Shown here piece after piece: positions 31,252-42,262 of a stretch of 64,000 bases of DNA. The notes beneath the pieces are model-generated. The model was not told where the DNA came from, did no database searches, and saw only the letters and a list, made by a program, of their open reading frames with translations. Position 1 is the stretch's first letter, and each line of letters opens with the position of its first letter. A program made the position numbers and the translations under genes. Source of the DNA: Lysobacter avium (GTDB lineage: Bacteria > Pseudomonadota > Gammaproteobacteria > Xanthomonadales > Xanthomonadaceae); assembly GCF_015209745.1 (NCBI RefSeq), contig NZ_CP063657.1, positions 2,170,001-2,234,000 of the forward strand. The letters are read 5' to 3'.

Positions 31252-32603
31252 GCCATTCCCCCAAGCGTCCGTTCGATGCGCTGCTGCAGCCGGCTCGTGC
31301 CGCGGCCTGCATCGGCGCGCTTGCGGGCAAATACCGGTGCGGCAGCCGGAGGATTCGGCGCGCTTGCGGATGTGGGTCCGGCGACGTGATGCGGTCTGCC
31401 GCCTGCGCTCACGGCCGGCTCTGCATGCACGCTTTCGCGCGCGGCGTCACCGCGCAGTCGCGCCATCTGGCGCTTGGCCCGCTCCAGCTCGTAGGACACC
31501 CGCAGCAGCAGTCCCATCGCCGCGCAGGTCATCAGGACACTGGAGCCGCCCGAAGAAATCAGCGGCAGGGTCAGCCCCTTGGTCGGCAACAGGCCGAGGT
31601 TCACCCCGATCGAGACGAAGCTCTGCAGGCCGATCCACAGCGCGATGCCAAACGCCAGGTAGGCCGAGAAATGGCGGCGCATCTCAACGCACTGCAGGCC
31701 GATCCAGAACGCGCGCCCCACCAGCACCGCGTACAGCGCGATGATCGCGCAGACGCCGACAAAACCGAGTTCCTCGGCGATCACCGCCAGGATGAAGTCG
31801 GTATGCGCCTCGGGCAGGTAGGAGAGCTTCTGGATCGAGCTGCCCAGCCCCACGCCCAGCCACTCGCCGCGCCCGGCGGCCATTAGCGCGTTGGTCAGCT
31901 GGTAGCCGGAATTGAACGGGTCCGCCCAGGGGTCCATGAACGAGGTCAGCCGGCGCATCCGGTACGGCTCAAGCACGGCGATGAACGCCAGCGCCGGCAG
32001 TCCGATCAGCACCGGCAGGAACATCCGCGGCATGTTGACCCCGCCCAGCACCAGCAGTCCGGCGGTGATCGCCAGCAGCAGCGAGGACGAACCGAAGTCC
32101 GGCTGCAGCAACAGCAGCCCGACCAGCGCCGCCACGACCACCAGTGGCTTGAGCATGGCGATCCAGGTTGCATTGACCTCGTCGCGGAAGCGCACCAGGT
32201 AGCTCGCCAGCCAGATGATGAAGAGGACCTTGACCGCCTCCACCACCTGGAAGTTCGACACGCCGACGTTGATCCAGCGGTGCGCGCCCTTGACGCTGAC
32301 GCCCAGGCCCGGCACGAACACCAACAGCAGCAGCACGAAACAGGCCAGCAGCATCAGCTGGTTGTAGCGCTCCACCGTGCGCAACTCGATCCGCGTCGCC
32401 CACACCGCCAGCACCAGGCCACCGGCAAGGAACACCAGGTGCCGGGTCAGGTAGTGGAAGGGATCGGGGTGCTGCGAGATCGAGCTGGAACCGACCATCA
32501 CCAGTCCCAGCGACGACAGCGCCAGCACCACGGCCAGCAGCCACGGGTCAAGGCGACCCTGGATGTCGTCGATGCGGGTGGCCTGGCGCGCGGAATCGTT
32601 CAT
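31248..32603 (-). CDS. ftsW: SEDS peptidoglycan polymerase FtsW
   Basis: A 451-residue SEDS-family protein with ten membrane spans that polymerises septal lipid II with FtsI. The signature [20 protein letters not shown], followed by [13 protein letters not shown], is clear. A soluble, Ala/Pro-rich tail of about 70 residues follows the last span and is longer than in E. coli. ATG 32603 overlaps the mraY stop by one base (TGATG); the much longer in-frame opening upstream is a shadow of mraY. Confidence 0.96.
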   Translation of the reverse strand: MNDSARQATRIDDIQGRLDPWLLAVVLALSSLGLVMVGSSSISQHPDPFHYLTRHLVFLAGGLVLAVWATRIELRTVERYNQLMLLACFVLLLLVFVPGLGVSVKGAHRWINVGVSNFQVVEAVKVLFIIWLASYLVRFRDEVNATWIAMLKPLVVVAALVGLLLLQPDFGSSSLLLAITAGLLVLGGVNMPRMFLPVLIGLPALAFIAVLEPYRMRRLTSFMDPWADPFNSGYQLTNALMAAGRGEWLGVGLGSSIQKLSYLPEAHTDFILAVIAEELGFVGVCAIIALYAVLVGRAFWIGLQCVEMRRHFSAYLAFGIALWIGLQSFVSIGVNLGLLPTKGLTLPLISSGGSSVLMTCAAMGLLLRVSYELERAKRQMARLRGDAARESVHAEPAVSAGGRPHHVAGPTSASAPNPPAAAPVFARKRADAGRGTSRLQQRIERTLGGMA

Positions 32604-33685
32604 CAGCGCACCTTCAACGTGGCCAGTCCGACCAGCACCAGCACCACGGAGATGATCCAGAAACGCACGATCACCCGCGGCTCCGGCCAGCCCTTGAGTT
32701 CGAAGTGGTGATGGATCGGCGCCATCCGGAACACGCGCTTGCCGGTCAGCTTGAACGAGGCGACCTGGATCATCACCGAGAGCGTCTCGATGACGAACAC
32801 GCCGCCCATGATCACCAGCACCAGCTCCTGGCGGACGATCACCGCGATCGCGCCCAGCACGGCGCCCAGCGCCAGCGCGCCGATGTCGCCCATGAACACC
32901 ATCGCCGGGTAGGTGTTGAACCACAGGAATCCCAGTCCGGCGCCGGCAATCGCGGCGCAGATGATCACCAGCTCGCCCGCCCCCGGCACCGGCGGGATCT
33001 GCAGGTATTCGGAAAACACCGCGTTGCCGGAGGCATAGGCGAACACGCCCAGCGCGCAGGCGACCAGCACGGTCGGCATGATCGCCAGGCCGTCCAGCCC
33101 GTCGGTCAGGTTGACCGCGTTGGAGAAACCGACGATCCAGAAATAGGCCACGACGATCAGCCCGGCACCCATCGGGAAGGCGAGCGACTTGAACATCGGT
33201 ATGTAGAACGTGGTGGCCGCCGGGACATCCGCGGTCATATAGAGGACCACACCCGCCGCGAGCCCGAAGATCGACTGCAGCAGGTATTTCCAGCGCGACT
33301 TGAGTCCGTTGGGATCGCGGTGGACGATCTTGATCCAGTCGTCGTACCAGCCGATGGCGCCGAAGGCGACCATCACCGCCAGCACCACCCACACATACTT
33401 GTTGCGCAGGTCGCCCCACAGCAGCACCGAGGCCAGCACGGTCAGCAGGATCAGGCCACCGCCCATGGTCGGCGTACCCGCCTTGGAGAAGTGGCTTTCG
33501 GGGCCGTCGCTGCGGATCGGCTGGCCGCCCTTGTACTGGGCCAGCTTGCGGATCGCCGCCGGCCCCCACCACAACGACAGGGCGAGTGCGGTCAAGGCAC
33601 TCAGGATGCCCCGGAATGTCAGGTAGTTGAACAGACCGAACAGGCTGTCCAGTTGCTCGAGCCAACGCGCCAGTTCAAGCAGCAT
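32603..33685 (-). CDS. mraY: Phospho-MurNAc-pentapeptide translocase MraY
   Basis: A 360-residue integral membrane enzyme that makes lipid I from UDP-MurNAc-pentapeptide and undecaprenyl phosphate. The catalytic segments YDDWIKI and [10 protein letters not shown] are present, with ten membrane spans. It ends directly at the ftsW start, with no murD in between, unlike the enterobacterial order. Confidence 0.97.
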   Translation of the reverse strand: MLLELARWLEQLDSLFGLFNYLTFRGILSALTALALSLWWGPAAIRKLAQYKGGQPIRSDGPESHFSKAGTPTMGGGLILLTVLASVLLWGDLRNKYVWVVLAVMVAFGAIGWYDDWIKIVHRDPNGLKSRWKYLLQSIFGLAAGVVLYMTADVPAATTFYIPMFKSLAFPMGAGLIVVAYFWIVGFSNAVNLTDGLDGLAIMPTVLVACALGVFAYASGNAVFSEYLQIPPVPGAGELVIICAAIAGAGLGFLWFNTYPAMVFMGDIGALALGAVLGAIAVIVRQELVLVIMGGVFVIETLSVMIQVASFKLTGKRVFRMAPIHHHFELKGWPEPRVIVRFWIISVVLVLVGLATLKVR

Positions 33686-35105
33686 CGGTATCGTCCTCCG
33701 GCCCCGTGGGGCGTTGCATCGACAGCAATGCCGTCACGACCTTGTCCATCGCGCTGCCGCGGGAACCCTTCACCAGCACGTTCACCGGCGTGCCCTGGTC
33801 CTGCATCAGCGCGTCCTGCACCAGCGCGGCCTGCTCCAGCGCGGTCGCCAGCGCGTCGGCCAATGCGGCGTGGTCGGCATGCACGCTGGCGCCGTCGCCG
33901 AATTCCGCAGCCGCGGCGGCGCTCAGGCTGCCCAGCGCAAACAGCCGCTGCAGGCCCGCGGCCCGTGCCTGGCGTCCGGCCTGGGCATGCATGGCCTCGG
34001 CATCGGCGCCCAGCTCGCGCATGTCGCCCATGACCAGCCAGCCCGCGCCGGGCATCGCCGCCAGCGTGTCGATCGCCGCTGCCAGCGACCCGGGATTGGC
34101 GTTGTAGCTGTCGTCGATCAAGGTGGCGCCGTTGCCCAACGACCGGGCGACCATGCGGCCATCGACCGGCACTGCCGCCTGCAGGCCTTGCGCAATCGCC
34201 TCCAGCGACACGCCCAGGCCGACGGCCAGCGACGCGGCAGCCAGCGCATTGCGCACGTTGTGACGCCCGCGCAGGGCAAGCGTCACCGGAACGGTTCCGT
34301 CCGGCGTGACCAGGGTAAAACGCGACCCGTCCACGCCGGCAACGACGTCGCGCGCGGTCACATCGGCGCTGGCATCCAGGCCGAACCGGACCAGCCGGCG
34401 GCCGTGGGCGCGCTCGGCAAAATACGGCGCGAACGCGTCATCGGCGTTGATCACCGCCACGCCCTGCGGCGGCAGCGCGTCGTAGATCGCCGCCTTGGTA
34501 TCGGCCACGCCGAGCAGGCTGCCCATCCGCTCCAGGTGGGCGGGCGCGATGTTGTTGACCAGGACCACGTCCGGGCGTGCGATCGCGGCGAGGTAGGCGA
34601 TGTCGCCCGGCTTGCCCGCGCCCATCTCGTAGACCGAGAAACGCGCGTCTTCGGGCGCGGCCAATACCGACAGCGGCAGGCCGATCTCGTTGTTGAAGTT
34701 GCCCGGGTTGGCGTAGGCGGGAGCGACGCGCTCGAGGATCGCCAGCAGCATCGACTTGACGCTGGTCTTGCCGTTGCTGCCGGTGATCGCGACCACGTGG
34801 CCACTGCGCTGGCGCTGCACGGCAGCGGCGAAGTCGCCCAGCGCGCGCTCGGTATCGGCGACCAGCACCTGCGGCACGGACACCTCGAGCAGTCGCGACA
34901 CCAGCACCGCCGCGACCCCGCCCTGCACCGCCGCTTCGACGTGCTCGTGGCCGTCGAAGTTCTCGCCCTTCAGCGCGACGAACAGCGCGTTTCCACCGCC
35001 CGGCAATTTGCGGGTGTCGGTCGCGATCGCATCGACGACGACGTCGTCGCCGTGCAGGCGGCCGCCGACCATGCGGGCAATTTCGGATAGTTGCAGCGGC
35101 TTCAT
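33675..35105 (-). CDS. murF: UDP-MurNAc-tripeptide--D-Ala-D-Ala ligase MurF
   Basis: A 476-residue Mur ligase that adds the terminal dipeptide. The ATP loop is [13 protein letters not shown] and the central motif [14 protein letters not shown] is typical. It overlaps murE by 4 nt and mraY by 11 nt. Confidence 0.96.
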   Translation of the reverse strand: MKPLQLSEIARMVGGRLHGDDVVVDAIATDTRKLPGGGNALFVALKGENFDGHEHVEAAVQGGVAAVLVSRLLEVSVPQVLVADTERALGDFAAAVQRQRSGHVVAITGSNGKTSVKSMLLAILERVAPAYANPGNFNNEIGLPLSVLAAPEDARFSVYEMGAGKPGDIAYLAAIARPDVVLVNNIAPAHLERMGSLLGVADTKAAIYDALPPQGVAVINADDAFAPYFAERAHGRRLVRFGLDASADVTARDVVAGVDGSRFTLVTPDGTVPVTLALRGRHNVRNALAAASLAVGLGVSLEAIAQGLQAAVPVDGRMVARSLGNGATLIDDSYNANPGSLAAAIDTLAAMPGAGWLVMGDMRELGADAEAMHAQAGRQARAAGLQRLFALGSLSAAAAAEFGDGASVHADHAALADALATALEQAALVQDALMQDQGTPVNVLVKGSRGSAMDKVVTALLSMQRPTGPEDDTDAA

Positions 35106-36622
35106 GCCCGGCGCTCCAGTGCCGCGCGGGCGACCTGCGTGTCATCAAAGGGGTGTTTGACGCCGGTGATGTCCTGGTCGGGCTCGTGGCCCTTGCCGGC
35201 GATCAGCACGATGTCGTCCGCCCCGGCCCGGCCGACCGCATGTGCAATCGCGGCGGCCCGGTCGCGCAGCACGACCACGTCCGCAGGCTGGGCAAACCCG
35301 GCGAGGATGTCGGCCACGATCGCATCGCCGTCCTCGTGGCGCGGGTTGTCATCAGTGACCACGACTGCGTCGGCGCCGGCCTCGGCGATCGCCGCCATCT
35401 GCGGGCGCTTGCCGCGGTCGCGCTCGCCCCCGCAACCAAACACGCACCACAGACGGCCGGTGACGTGGTCGCGCAGGGACGCGAGCGCCTGCTCCAGCGC
35501 ATCGGGCGTGTGGGCGAAGTCGACCACCACCAGCGGCTTGCCATCCGTGCCGCCAAGGCGGTTCATGCGGCCGTGGATCGGACGCAACTGGTTCAGCGCG
35601 GTCGCGATGTCCTGCGGCGCGACCCCCAGCCCGAGGAGCGCGCCGGCGACCGCCAGCAGGTTGTCCACGTTGAACCGGCCCAACAGCGCCGAACGCACCG
35701 GGTGGCGCTGCCCGCCCTGCTGCGCGTGGAACACGAGCTGGAACGTGGCGCCGGCGTTGTCGAGCTGCACGTCATCGGCCTGGATCGCCGCCAACGCATT
35801 GCCGCGCGAACTCACGCCGATCGCATTGACGCTGGCGGGGAGCGCCGCCTGCATCGCGCGTCCGTGCGCATCGTCCAGATTGACCACCGCCGCCTGCAGT
35901 CCCGGCCAGGCCAGCAGGCGCGCCTTGGCCGCCGCGTAGGTGTCCATGTCGCCGTGGTAGTCGAGGTGGTCGCGGCTGAGGTTGGTGAACACGCCCACGT
36001 CGAAATGGACGCCATCGACACGGCCCTGGTCCAGGGCGTGCGAGCTGACTTCCATCGCGACCGCTTCGGCGCCGCCGTCGCGCAGGCCGGCCAGCAACGC
36101 GTGCACGTTGAGCACCAGCGGCGTGGTGAACCCGGTCGGCACCAGCGCACCGTCGAAGCCGACGCCCAGGGTGCCGATGCTGGCGCCGCGCACGCCCAAC
36201 AACTGCCAGGCCTGGGCCAGCAACTGGACCGTGGAGGTTTTGCCGTTGGTGCCGGTAACACCGACCATCCGCATCGCGGCGCTGGGCCGGGCGTGGAAGC
36301 GGTCGGCCATCGCGCCCATGCGCGAGCGCAGGCCGGGCACGGCGATCGCATCCGCCGGCGCCGGCGTGTCGGCGCTGGCGGGCGGCTCGTAGAGGATCAC
36401 CGCCGCGTTCGCAGCGCGCGCCTGCTCAACGAACTTCAGCCCGTGGGTACCAAAGCCGCCGATCGCCACGAAGGCGTCGCCGGCGCGGATCTCGCGGCTG
36501 TCCTGGACCAGGCCAGAGATTTCCAGCCCGGCCGGAATCCCGGCCACGTCCGGCAGCAGTTCGGCCAGTGGCATGCGGCGCGGATGTGCCTGCGGAACGC
36601 GCAGCTTCGGCATGCCGCTCAT
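35102..36622 (-). CDS. murE: UDP-MurNAc-dipeptide--meso-DAP ligase MurE
   Basis: A 506-residue Mur ligase that adds the third residue of the stem peptide. The ATP loop [15 protein letters not shown] is near residue 120. [13 protein letters not shown] contains the DNPR signature of meso-diaminopimelate ligases, so the stem carries DAP rather than lysine. It overlaps ftsI by 4 nt. Confidence 0.97.
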   Translation of the reverse strand: MSGMPKLRVPQAHPRRMPLAELLPDVAGIPAGLEISGLVQDSREIRAGDAFVAIGGFGTHGLKFVEQARAANAAVILYEPPASADTPAPADAIAVPGLRSRMGAMADRFHARPSAAMRMVGVTGTNGKTSTVQLLAQAWQLLGVRGASIGTLGVGFDGALVPTGFTTPLVLNVHALLAGLRDGGAEAVAMEVSSHALDQGRVDGVHFDVGVFTNLSRDHLDYHGDMDTYAAAKARLLAWPGLQAAVVNLDDAHGRAMQAALPASVNAIGVSSRGNALAAIQADDVQLDNAGATFQLVFHAQQGGQRHPVRSALLGRFNVDNLLAVAGALLGLGVAPQDIATALNQLRPIHGRMNRLGGTDGKPLVVVDFAHTPDALEQALASLRDHVTGRLWCVFGCGGERDRGKRPQMAAIAEAGADAVVVTDDNPRHEDGDAIVADILAGFAQPADVVVLRDRAAAIAHAVGRAGADDIVLIAGKGHEPDQDITGVKHPFDDTQVARAALERRA

Positions 36623-38559
36623 GGCGCGACTCCGATGCTGACCGGCGCCGGCAGGTCGGCGGGCTCATAAACCGGCGGCTCGGGCTCCTGCGCCGCCTGC
36701 GGCAGCACCGGCACGCCCGCCAGCGGCTTGCCACCATTGGCGCGAATCCGCTTGTCACGCGCGTCCGCCTGGGCCGCCAACCAGGTCTCGATATCGTCAG
36801 GCTGCACGTCCATCAGGCGCAGCGTGCCTTCCATCACGCTCTTGAACACCGGCGCGGCAACCGCACCGCCGCCGTAGCCGTGGCCCTTGCTGGCGTCGGG
36901 ATCGTCGATCACCACGACCATCGCGAACCGCGGGTTCTCCACCGGCACCACCCCGGCGAACAGGGCGATGTACTGGCGCGAATAGCCACCGGTGCCACTG
37001 AACTTGCGCGAGGTCCCGGTCTTGCCGGCGACGTGGTAACCCAGGATCGCAGCACGGGTGGCGGTGCCGCCGTTCTCGGTGACCGTCTGCATCGCCGTCA
37101 GCACTTGGCGTGCGACTTCCGGGCTCATCGCCTGGGTGGATTCGTTGCGCTGGCCCTTGACGAAGGTCGGCGCGATGACCCGGCCACCGTTGGCAATCGC
37201 CGCGTAGGCGACGGCAATCTGCAGCGGGGTGGCCGAGAGGCCGTAGCCGTAGGACATGGTGGCCTTGGTCGTGCCGCTCCACTGGCCCGGCGCGGCCAGC
37301 AGCCCGGAGGCTTCACCCGGGAACCCGCTGCCGGGCTTGTTGCCGTAGCCGAAGCCGTGGATGAACTCGTAGAAACCGGCGTCCGGCAGCGCCAGCGCCA
37401 GCTTGGCCGCGCCGACGTTGGAGCTCTTGGTCAGCACGCCGGTGACCGTCAGCGCGCCGTAGTTGCGGAAGTCGCTGATCGTGTAGCGGCCGTTGCGCAT
37501 GGTGCCGGGGTTGGTGTTGACCACGGTGTCCAGGCTGACCGTGCCGGCGGTCAGCGCGGCGCCGACGGTGATCGGCTTCATGGTCGAACCGGGTTCCACC
37601 ACGTCGGTGACGGCGCGGTTGCGGCGGGTGTCGCCACCGCCGCCATCGAGCTGGTTGGGGTTGTAGCTGGGCAGGTTGGCCATCGCCAGCACCTCGCCGG
37701 TGTCCACGTCCAGCACCACCGCCGAGCCGGCCGAGGCCTTGGCCTCGTGCAGCGCGTGGCGCAGCTCGCGGAACGCCAGGTACTGCACCCGGCGGTCGAT
37801 GGTCAGGGTCAGGTCGTGGCCGGGCTCGGCGGGGCGGATCAGATCGACGTTCTCGATGATCCGGCCCTGGCCGTCGCGGATCACCCGCTTTGCCCCCGGC
37901 ACGCCGCTGAGCCAGCTGTCGAAGGCCAGTTCCAGGCCTTCCTGGCCGCGGTCGTCGATGTTGGTGAAGCCCAGCACGTGGGCAATCGCCTCGCCCTGCG
38001 GGTAGAACCGGCGGAACTCGCGCTGGTTGAACACGCCCGGCACGCCCAGATCGAGGACCTGCTTGGCGCGCTCGGGGTTCATCCGCCGCGCCAGGTACAT
38101 GAACTCCTTGTCGGCGCGCTGGCTGAGCTTGCTGGCCAGCTCATCGGCCGGCACACCCAGCGCCTGCGCCAGCTCGGAGATGCGGTCCGGATGCTGCAGC
38201 AGTTGCGGCGGATTGGCCCACAGCGAATCCACCGGGGTCGAGACCGCCAGCGGTTCGCCATTGCGGTCGGTGATCATGCCGCGCGAAGTCGGGATCGGCA
38301 GTTCGCGCAGCGAGCGCGCATCGCCCTGGCGCACGTAGAAATCGTTGTTGAGCACCTGCACGTCCAGCGCGCGCGCCACCAGGGCGACCGAGCAGATCGC
38401 CAGCGCGCCGCCGACCAGGGCCATGCGATGACGGATGTTGTAATTGCTGCGACCGCGCATGCGGGTCCTGGCGCCCAGGCCAAAACGCTCGCGCAGACAG
38501 CTCCACGCACTGCCGCCGGCATCGCCGTCGCGCGGGCGCGTGCTCGAACGCAGGCTCAT
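36619..38559 (-). CDS. ftsI: Division-specific transpeptidase FtsI (PBP3)
   Basis: A 646-residue class B penicillin-binding protein that cross-links septal peptidoglycan. There is a cytoplasmic tail, one membrane span ([19 protein letters not shown], about 47-65), the pedestal domain, and the transpeptidase domain with STMK at 325-328, SSN near 376 and KTGT near 505. The N-terminal tail is long and ATG at codon 34 (MRGRSNYN) is an alternative start. It overlaps ftsL by 4 nt. Confidence 0.96.
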   Translation of the reverse strand: MSLRSSTRPRDGDAGGSAWSCLRERFGLGARTRMRGRSNYNIRHRMALVGGALAICSVALVARALDVQVLNNDFYVRQGDARSLRELPIPTSRGMITDRNGEPLAVSTPVDSLWANPPQLLQHPDRISELAQALGVPADELASKLSQRADKEFMYLARRMNPERAKQVLDLGVPGVFNQREFRRFYPQGEAIAHVLGFTNIDDRGQEGLELAFDSWLSGVPGAKRVIRDGQGRIIENVDLIRPAEPGHDLTLTIDRRVQYLAFRELRHALHEAKASAGSAVVLDVDTGEVLAMANLPSYNPNQLDGGGGDTRRNRAVTDVVEPGSTMKPITVGAALTAGTVSLDTVVNTNPGTMRNGRYTISDFRNYGALTVTGVLTKSSNVGAAKLALALPDAGFYEFIHGFGYGNKPGSGFPGEASGLLAAPGQWSGTTKATMSYGYGLSATPLQIAVAYAAIANGGRVIAPTFVKGQRNESTQAMSPEVARQVLTAMQTVTENGGTATRAAILGYHVAGKTGTSRKFSGTGGYSRQYIALFAGVVPVENPRFAMVVVIDDPDASKGHGYGGGAVAAPVFKSVMEGTLRLMDVQPDDIETWLAAQADARDKRIRANGGKPLAGVPVLPQAAQEPEPPVYEPADLPAPVSIGVAP

Positions 38560-38822
38560 GGCCGGATCACCACGGTTTCCTCGCTTTCGGGAAACTTCAT
38601 GCCGAGGCGATCGCGCGCGACCTGGTCGATGCGGTTGCTCTCCGACCAGGTGGCCTGCTCCAGCTGCAGCCGGCCAAAGTCGATGTCCAGCTCATCGCGC
38701 GCCTTGTCCAGCTGGTTGAGCTCGACAAACAGCACGCGGTGGCGATGGCGCGCATGCACGACACCCAGCGCGGTGACCAGGTTGGCCACCACCAGCACCG
38801 TCAGCAGCAGGCGCAGGATCAT
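38556..38822 (-). CDS. ftsL: Cell division protein FtsL
   Basis: An 88-residue bitopic protein with one membrane span ([20 protein letters not shown]) and a periplasmic leucine-zipper-like coiled coil ([20 protein letters not shown]). It joins FtsB and FtsQ in the divisome. ATG 38822 overlaps the rsmH stop (ATGA). The longer frame to 39320 is a shadow of rsmH. Confidence 0.94.
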   Translation of the reverse strand: MILRLLLTVLVVANLVTALGVVHARHRHRVLFVELNQLDKARDELDIDFGRLQLEQATWSESNRIDQVARDRLGMKFPESEETVVIRP

Positions 38823-39793
38823 GCGGCCTCCGGCACGGCGAGCTTCTCGGCGACCCGCAGCACCGCCGAGCGCGAGCGCGGGTTCACCGACGTCTCGGCG
38901 TAATCGGCCTTCTGCGCGCCGCCGATGGCGGCCAGCCGCGGAGTGAAGGCGATCTCCACCGGCAGCCGGCGGCTGGACGGCGGCGCCTTGGCATGGCGGT
39001 TGATGAACTGCTTGACGATGCGGTCTTCCAGCGAATGGAAGCTGATCACCACCAGCCGGCCGCCGACCTTCAGGCAGTCCAGCGCCGCATCCAGACCCGC
39101 TTCCAGATCGGCCAGCTCGCGGTTGATGAAAATGCGGATCGCCTGGAAGCTGCGGGTGGCCGGGTGGATCCGGCTCTTGTCGGAGCCGGGCTTGCCGCGC
39201 GGCATCACCGCGGCGATCAGCTCGGCCAGTTGCGCGGTGCGGACCAGCGGCTCCTCGGCGCGGCGGGCGACGATGGCGCGGGCGATGCGCCGGGACTGGC
39301 GCTCCTCGCCATACGTCCACAGCACATCGGCGATCTCCTGGTCATCGGCGCTGGCCAGCCACTGCGCGGCACTCTGCCCGCTGTCGGGGTCCATGCGCAT
39401 GTCCAGTGGACCGTCCTTGCTGAAACTGAAACCACGCTCGGCCACGTCCAGCTGCGGCGAGGACACGCCCAGATCAAGGAACACGCCATCCAGACCGGCG
39501 TTGGCCGCATCCCAGCTGACCATTGCGGCGAAGCTGCCGCGGAAGATCGACACCCGCGGGTCGCCGCCAAAGTCGCGCTCGGCCACCGCGATCGCGTCGG
39601 GATCCTTGTCCATCAGTAACAGGCGGCCGTCGGGCCCGAGCAGGTCGAGCACACCGCGCGCATGGCCGCCGCGACCGAAGGTGCCGTCCAGATACGTGCC
39701 CTTCCCGTTGACCTGCAAACCGTCCAAGGACTGCCGGTACATCACGGGGAGGTGGCCGGAGGGCGCTGCTCGCTCCACGCCACCGGCCATCAT
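38819..39793 (-). CDS. rsmH: 16S rRNA (cytosine-1402-N4)-methyltransferase RsmH
   Basis: A 324-residue SAM-dependent methyltransferase acting on C1402 of 16S rRNA. The N-terminal signature [18 protein letters not shown] and [12 protein letters not shown] are conserved. Its partner RsmI, which ribose-methylates the same nucleotide, is encoded nearby at 41252. The start overlaps mraZ by 4 nt. Confidence 0.97.
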   Translation of the reverse strand: MMAGGVERAAPSGHLPVMYRQSLDGLQVNGKGTYLDGTFGRGGHARGVLDLLGPDGRLLLMDKDPDAIAVAERDFGGDPRVSIFRGSFAAMVSWDAANAGLDGVFLDLGVSSPQLDVAERGFSFSKDGPLDMRMDPDSGQSAAQWLASADDQEIADVLWTYGEERQSRRIARAIVARRAEEPLVRTAQLAELIAAVMPRGKPGSDKSRIHPATRSFQAIRIFINRELADLEAGLDAALDCLKVGGRLVVISFHSLEDRIVKQFINRHAKAPPSSRRLPVEIAFTPRLAAIGGAQKADYAETSVNPRSRSAVLRVAEKLAVPEAA

Positions 39794-40236
39794 AGCTGCA
39801 GGTCGAGAAGGTCCTCGCTCAGATCATCGTCGGATACCGTCTGACGGATCTGTGCGTGGTGAGCCTGCTCGCTCCAGAGTTCGAATTTCTCGCCCATGCC
39901 CAGCAGCACGGCCTTGCGCTCGATCCCCACCGCAGCGCGGTGGCTGGCGGGAATCGTCACGCGGCCGTTGCCGTCCAACTCGACGAACGCCGCGGCGCCC
40001 ACCAGCTTGAGCTGCATGGCCCGGTTGACGCGCTTGGCCTTGGGCAGCTTGTTGACCTGGTCGCGCACGCGCTCCCACGCCTCGACCGGATACAGGTACA
40101 GGGAGCCAACCTCGAACGGGTTGTAGGTGATCACCAGGCGGTTGCCACAGTCACGCGCGACGTCGTCGCGGAAGGCGGTGGGCACCGCCATCCGGCCCTT
40201 CTCGTCGATCGTGATGGCGGTTTCGCCCTGGAACAT
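39790..40236 (-). CDS. mraZ: Transcriptional regulator MraZ
   Basis: A 148-residue AbrB-like protein with two tandem copies of the fold ([16 protein letters not shown] and [16 protein letters not shown]). It represses the dcw cluster in E. coli by binding repeats upstream of itself. A matching repeat array is seen at 40311-40350. First gene of the operon. Confidence 0.97.
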   Translation of the reverse strand: MFQGETAITIDEKGRMAVPTAFRDDVARDCGNRLVITYNPFEVGSLYLYPVEAWERVRDQVNKLPKAKRVNRAMQLKLVGAAAFVELDGNGRVTIPASHRAAVGIERKAVLLGMGEKFELWSEQAHHAQIRQTVSDDDLSEDLLDLQL

Positions 40237-40310
40237 TGCGCACCCTGGTTTTGGCCCGCCTCGGGGGACGGTTTACCGGTCGGGCAACCGGGGCTCCCCG
40301 GCTGCAGCCA

Positions 40311-40378
40311 AGGAAAACCACAAAAAACCCGGCTTTCCCACTGATCACCACCTTAGGGAGCGCCCCTGGCGATGTCAA
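40311..40378 (-). promoter_or_regulatory. dcw operon promoter and MraZ operator
   Basis: On the minus strand TTGACA (40378-40373), a 17-bp spacer and TAAGGT (40355-40350) form a strong sigma-70 promoter. Four 10-bp units follow without a gap, starting at 40350, 40340, 40330 and 40320: TGGTG, TGGGA, GGGTT and TGGTT, each followed by five bases. This is the period and core of the known MraZ box (TGGGN with 5-nt spacers). The predicted start near 40343 lies within the array, so bound MraZ would block initiation. The leader to mraZ is about 107 nt. Confidence 0.75.
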
Positions 40379-40636
40379 CGACTTTCAGGGGCAAATTCAC
40401 CAACGGGATCAATGGCTTGCATAACACTTGAGAGTTCAATTCAAGACTTGGCCACTAAGCGTTGTTTCGTCTCACATTTTGAGACGCAGCGCTCTGGACA
40501 AGCGAACGGACTTCAAACTCCGCCTTCACAAAGCCTTAATGCTGCAATGCAGGATCCGCGCTAAATGAACAGCGCCACGGCCGTGCGCACGACCTGGCCG
40601 GCACGTTCCCGCCAAGGGGCAGCAGCAAAGAAGAAA
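40379..40636. other. Intergenic region between dcw promoter and rnpB
   Basis: No gene was seen here. A 7-bp inverted repeat CGTCTCA-CATTT-TGAGACG lies at 40468-40486; it has no T tract and its role is unknown. Downstream of rnpB (minus strand) the sequence TTTCTTCTTTG follows the closing RNase P helix and may serve as a terminator. Confidence 0.5.
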
Positions 40637-41022
40637 GTGGCGGAGCCGGCCGATAAGCCGGGTTCTGTCGTGGACAGTCATTCCTCTAGGCGCATCGTCA
40701 CCGATACGCTCAAGCAACCTACCCGGACCCGACGCGGGCCGCGCCATGAGTCCCTATTTGGTCTTGCTCCCGGTGGGGTTTGCCATGCCGGTCTGTTGCC
40801 AGACTCGCGGTGCGCTCTTACCGCACCGTTTCACCCTTGCCACGCATCGCGCATTCCTGCGAACACCCGACCGTTCGGCGGTCTGCTCTCTGTTGCACTT
40901 TCCGTCGGCTTGCGCCGCCCAGGCGTTACCTGGCACCGTGCCCTGTGGAGCCCGGACTTTCCTCGGCACCGCGACAGATTGCTCCGCTGCGATGACGCGA
41001 CTGTCTGGCCGACTCCGCCACG
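40637..41022 (-). ncRNA. rnpB: RNase P RNA (type A)
   Basis: About 386 nt. The ends pair as GTGGCGGAG with CTCCGCCAC, closing P1. Conserved blocks read on the minus strand include CCAGACAGTCGC, GAGGAAAGTCCGGGCTCC, GACGGAAAGTGCAACAGAGAG, AAGGGTGAAACGGTGCGGTA and AGAACCCGGCTTATCGGCCG. It encodes the catalytic RNA that matures tRNA 5' ends. TAAACT at 41027-41032 is a likely -10 element. Several short open frames on both strands here are not genes. Confidence 0.97.
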
Positions 41023-41105
41023 GGCAGTTTACCGCTTGCGTGGGTGCTTCGGTGCGTTGTTGCGTTCCGAATGACGTCTGGGTTCAGCGAGGATTCGCGG
41101 GGACA

Positions 41106-41174
41106 GCGCCTGCCGGGAATCCCGCTCAGTCGCTCCACGATATTCGCTTGGTGAGCGGGACACCCGGCAGGCGC
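41106..41174. repeat. Long two-part palindrome between rsmI and rnpB
   Basis: GCGCCTGCCGGG-AA-TCCCGCTCA (41106-41128) pairs with TGAGCGGGA-CA-CCCGGCAGGCGC (41152-41174): 12 bp, a 2x2 internal bulge, then 9 bp, around a 23-nt loop. No T tract follows on either strand, so it is not a classic terminator, although it could end rsmI transcripts. It might be a mobile repetitive palindrome; copy number elsewhere is unknown. Confidence 0.7.
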
Positions 41175-41251
41175 CCTGCGACACTTCGGTGGCCGACGAC
41201 GGCCAAAGCCAGCCGGTTGTGGGCAACGCTGTGATCGGCAGCGTGCCTCTG

Positions 41252-42079
41252 TCAGCTATCGCCGCCGTAAAGCGCCTTGCGGGGAGCGCCGCTGAGTTCG
41301 GCGGCGAGCTTGGCAGCGGCGGATGGCGGCAGGTGCGCAGAAAGCTTGCCGTACAGACGGCGACCTTCGATCAGCTGCGATTCGGCTTCGTCGCCCACCC
41401 CTTCCACCACCAGGACAAACTCGCCCTTGCGCTGGTTGGGGTCGGCCTGCACACGGGCGAGCAGTTCAGACAGGCCGCCATCGAGGACGGTCTCGAACAG
41501 CTTGGTCAGCTCGCGCGCCAGCACGACGCGGCGATCAGGGCCGAATGCCGCGGCCATGTCGGCAAGCGACTCTTCGATGCGGTGGGCGGACTCGTAGAAC
41601 ACCAGGGTGCGCGGCTCGGAGGCAAGGCGGGCCAAGCGTTCGCGGCGCGCACCGGACTTCGCTGGCAGGAAGCCTTCGAAGGCGAAACGGTCCGAGGCGA
41701 TGCCGGCCACGCTGAGGGCGGCGATTGCGGCGCAGGCACCGGGGACGGGCGAGACGCGGATGCCGGCAGCTCGGGCGGCACGCACCAGGCGGAAGCCGGG
41801 ATCGCTTACCAGCGGCGTTCCGGCGTCGGAGACGAGTGCCAAGGAGTCGCCTGACTGCAGGCGGGCGACAAGCTGGCCCGCCTGGGCCTCCTCGTTGTGC
41901 TGGTGCAGGGCCAGCAGCGGCCGCTCCATGGCGAAGTGGGACAGCAACTGGCGGGTGTGGCGGGTGTCCTCGGCGCAGATCGCATCGACACTGCCCAGTA
42001 CCTGCAGCGCGCGGGCGGAGATGTCGCTCAGGTTGCCGATGGGGGTTGCGACGATGTGCAGGGTGCCGGGCTTGTCCAT
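41252..42079 (-). CDS. rsmI: 16S rRNA (cytidine-1402-2'-O)-methyltransferase RsmI
   Basis: A 275-residue SAM-dependent methyltransferase of the tetrapyrrole methylase fold. It shows LHIVATPIGNLSDIS, CAEDTRHTRQLLSHF, LVSDAGTPLVSDPG and VLARELTKLFE. It modifies the same nucleotide as RsmH. ATG 42079 (MDKPGTLH) is the family start; the frame opens to 42526 but that part is unrelated. It is divergent from lpoA. Confidence 0.96.
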   Translation of the reverse strand: MDKPGTLHIVATPIGNLSDISARALQVLGSVDAICAEDTRHTRQLLSHFAMERPLLALHQHNEEAQAGQLVARLQSGDSLALVSDAGTPLVSDPGFRLVRAARAAGIRVSPVPGACAAIAALSVAGIASDRFAFEGFLPAKSGARRERLARLASEPRTLVFYESAHRIEESLADMAAAFGPDRRVVLARELTKLFETVLDGGLSELLARVQADPNQRKGEFVLVVEGVGDEAESQLIEGRRLYGKLSAHLPPSAAAKLAAELSGAPRKALYGGDS

Positions 42080-42262
42080 CGCACCGATGGTAGGGATGCG
42101 CGAGGCGGATGTCGCCCTTGGGGAGGTCGCGCCTGATCCAGTCACGCCCGATCGCGCGGAGGGCGGAAATCGCACACACGCTGCAGACATTCCCCGGCCG
42201 CGGCGACAGGTAGAATCGGCCCAACTCCACAGTAAACGCCGCCTCGCGGCGAGCGCTTGCCG

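Noticed and set aside
31248..33665. A single 805-codon frame that could suggest an FtsW fusion protein
   Set aside because: Only the part from ATG 32603 is FtsW; the upstream part lies inside mraY in another frame and is Arg/Gly/Asp-rich without family similarity.
40468..40486. Inverted repeat CGTCTCA-CATTT-TGAGACG as a terminator or regulator site
   Set aside because: No T tract, no known motif, and far from both the mraZ promoter and the rnpB end; not enough to name a function.
40565..41234. Several plus- and minus-strand open frames of 70-170 codons
   Set aside because: They cover RNase P RNA and its flanks; the RNA structure explains the conservation and none shows a protein family.
42181..42262. 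TAGAAT at 42211 as the lpoA promoter
   Set aside because: No acceptable -35 element at 16-18 bp; too weak to list as a feature.
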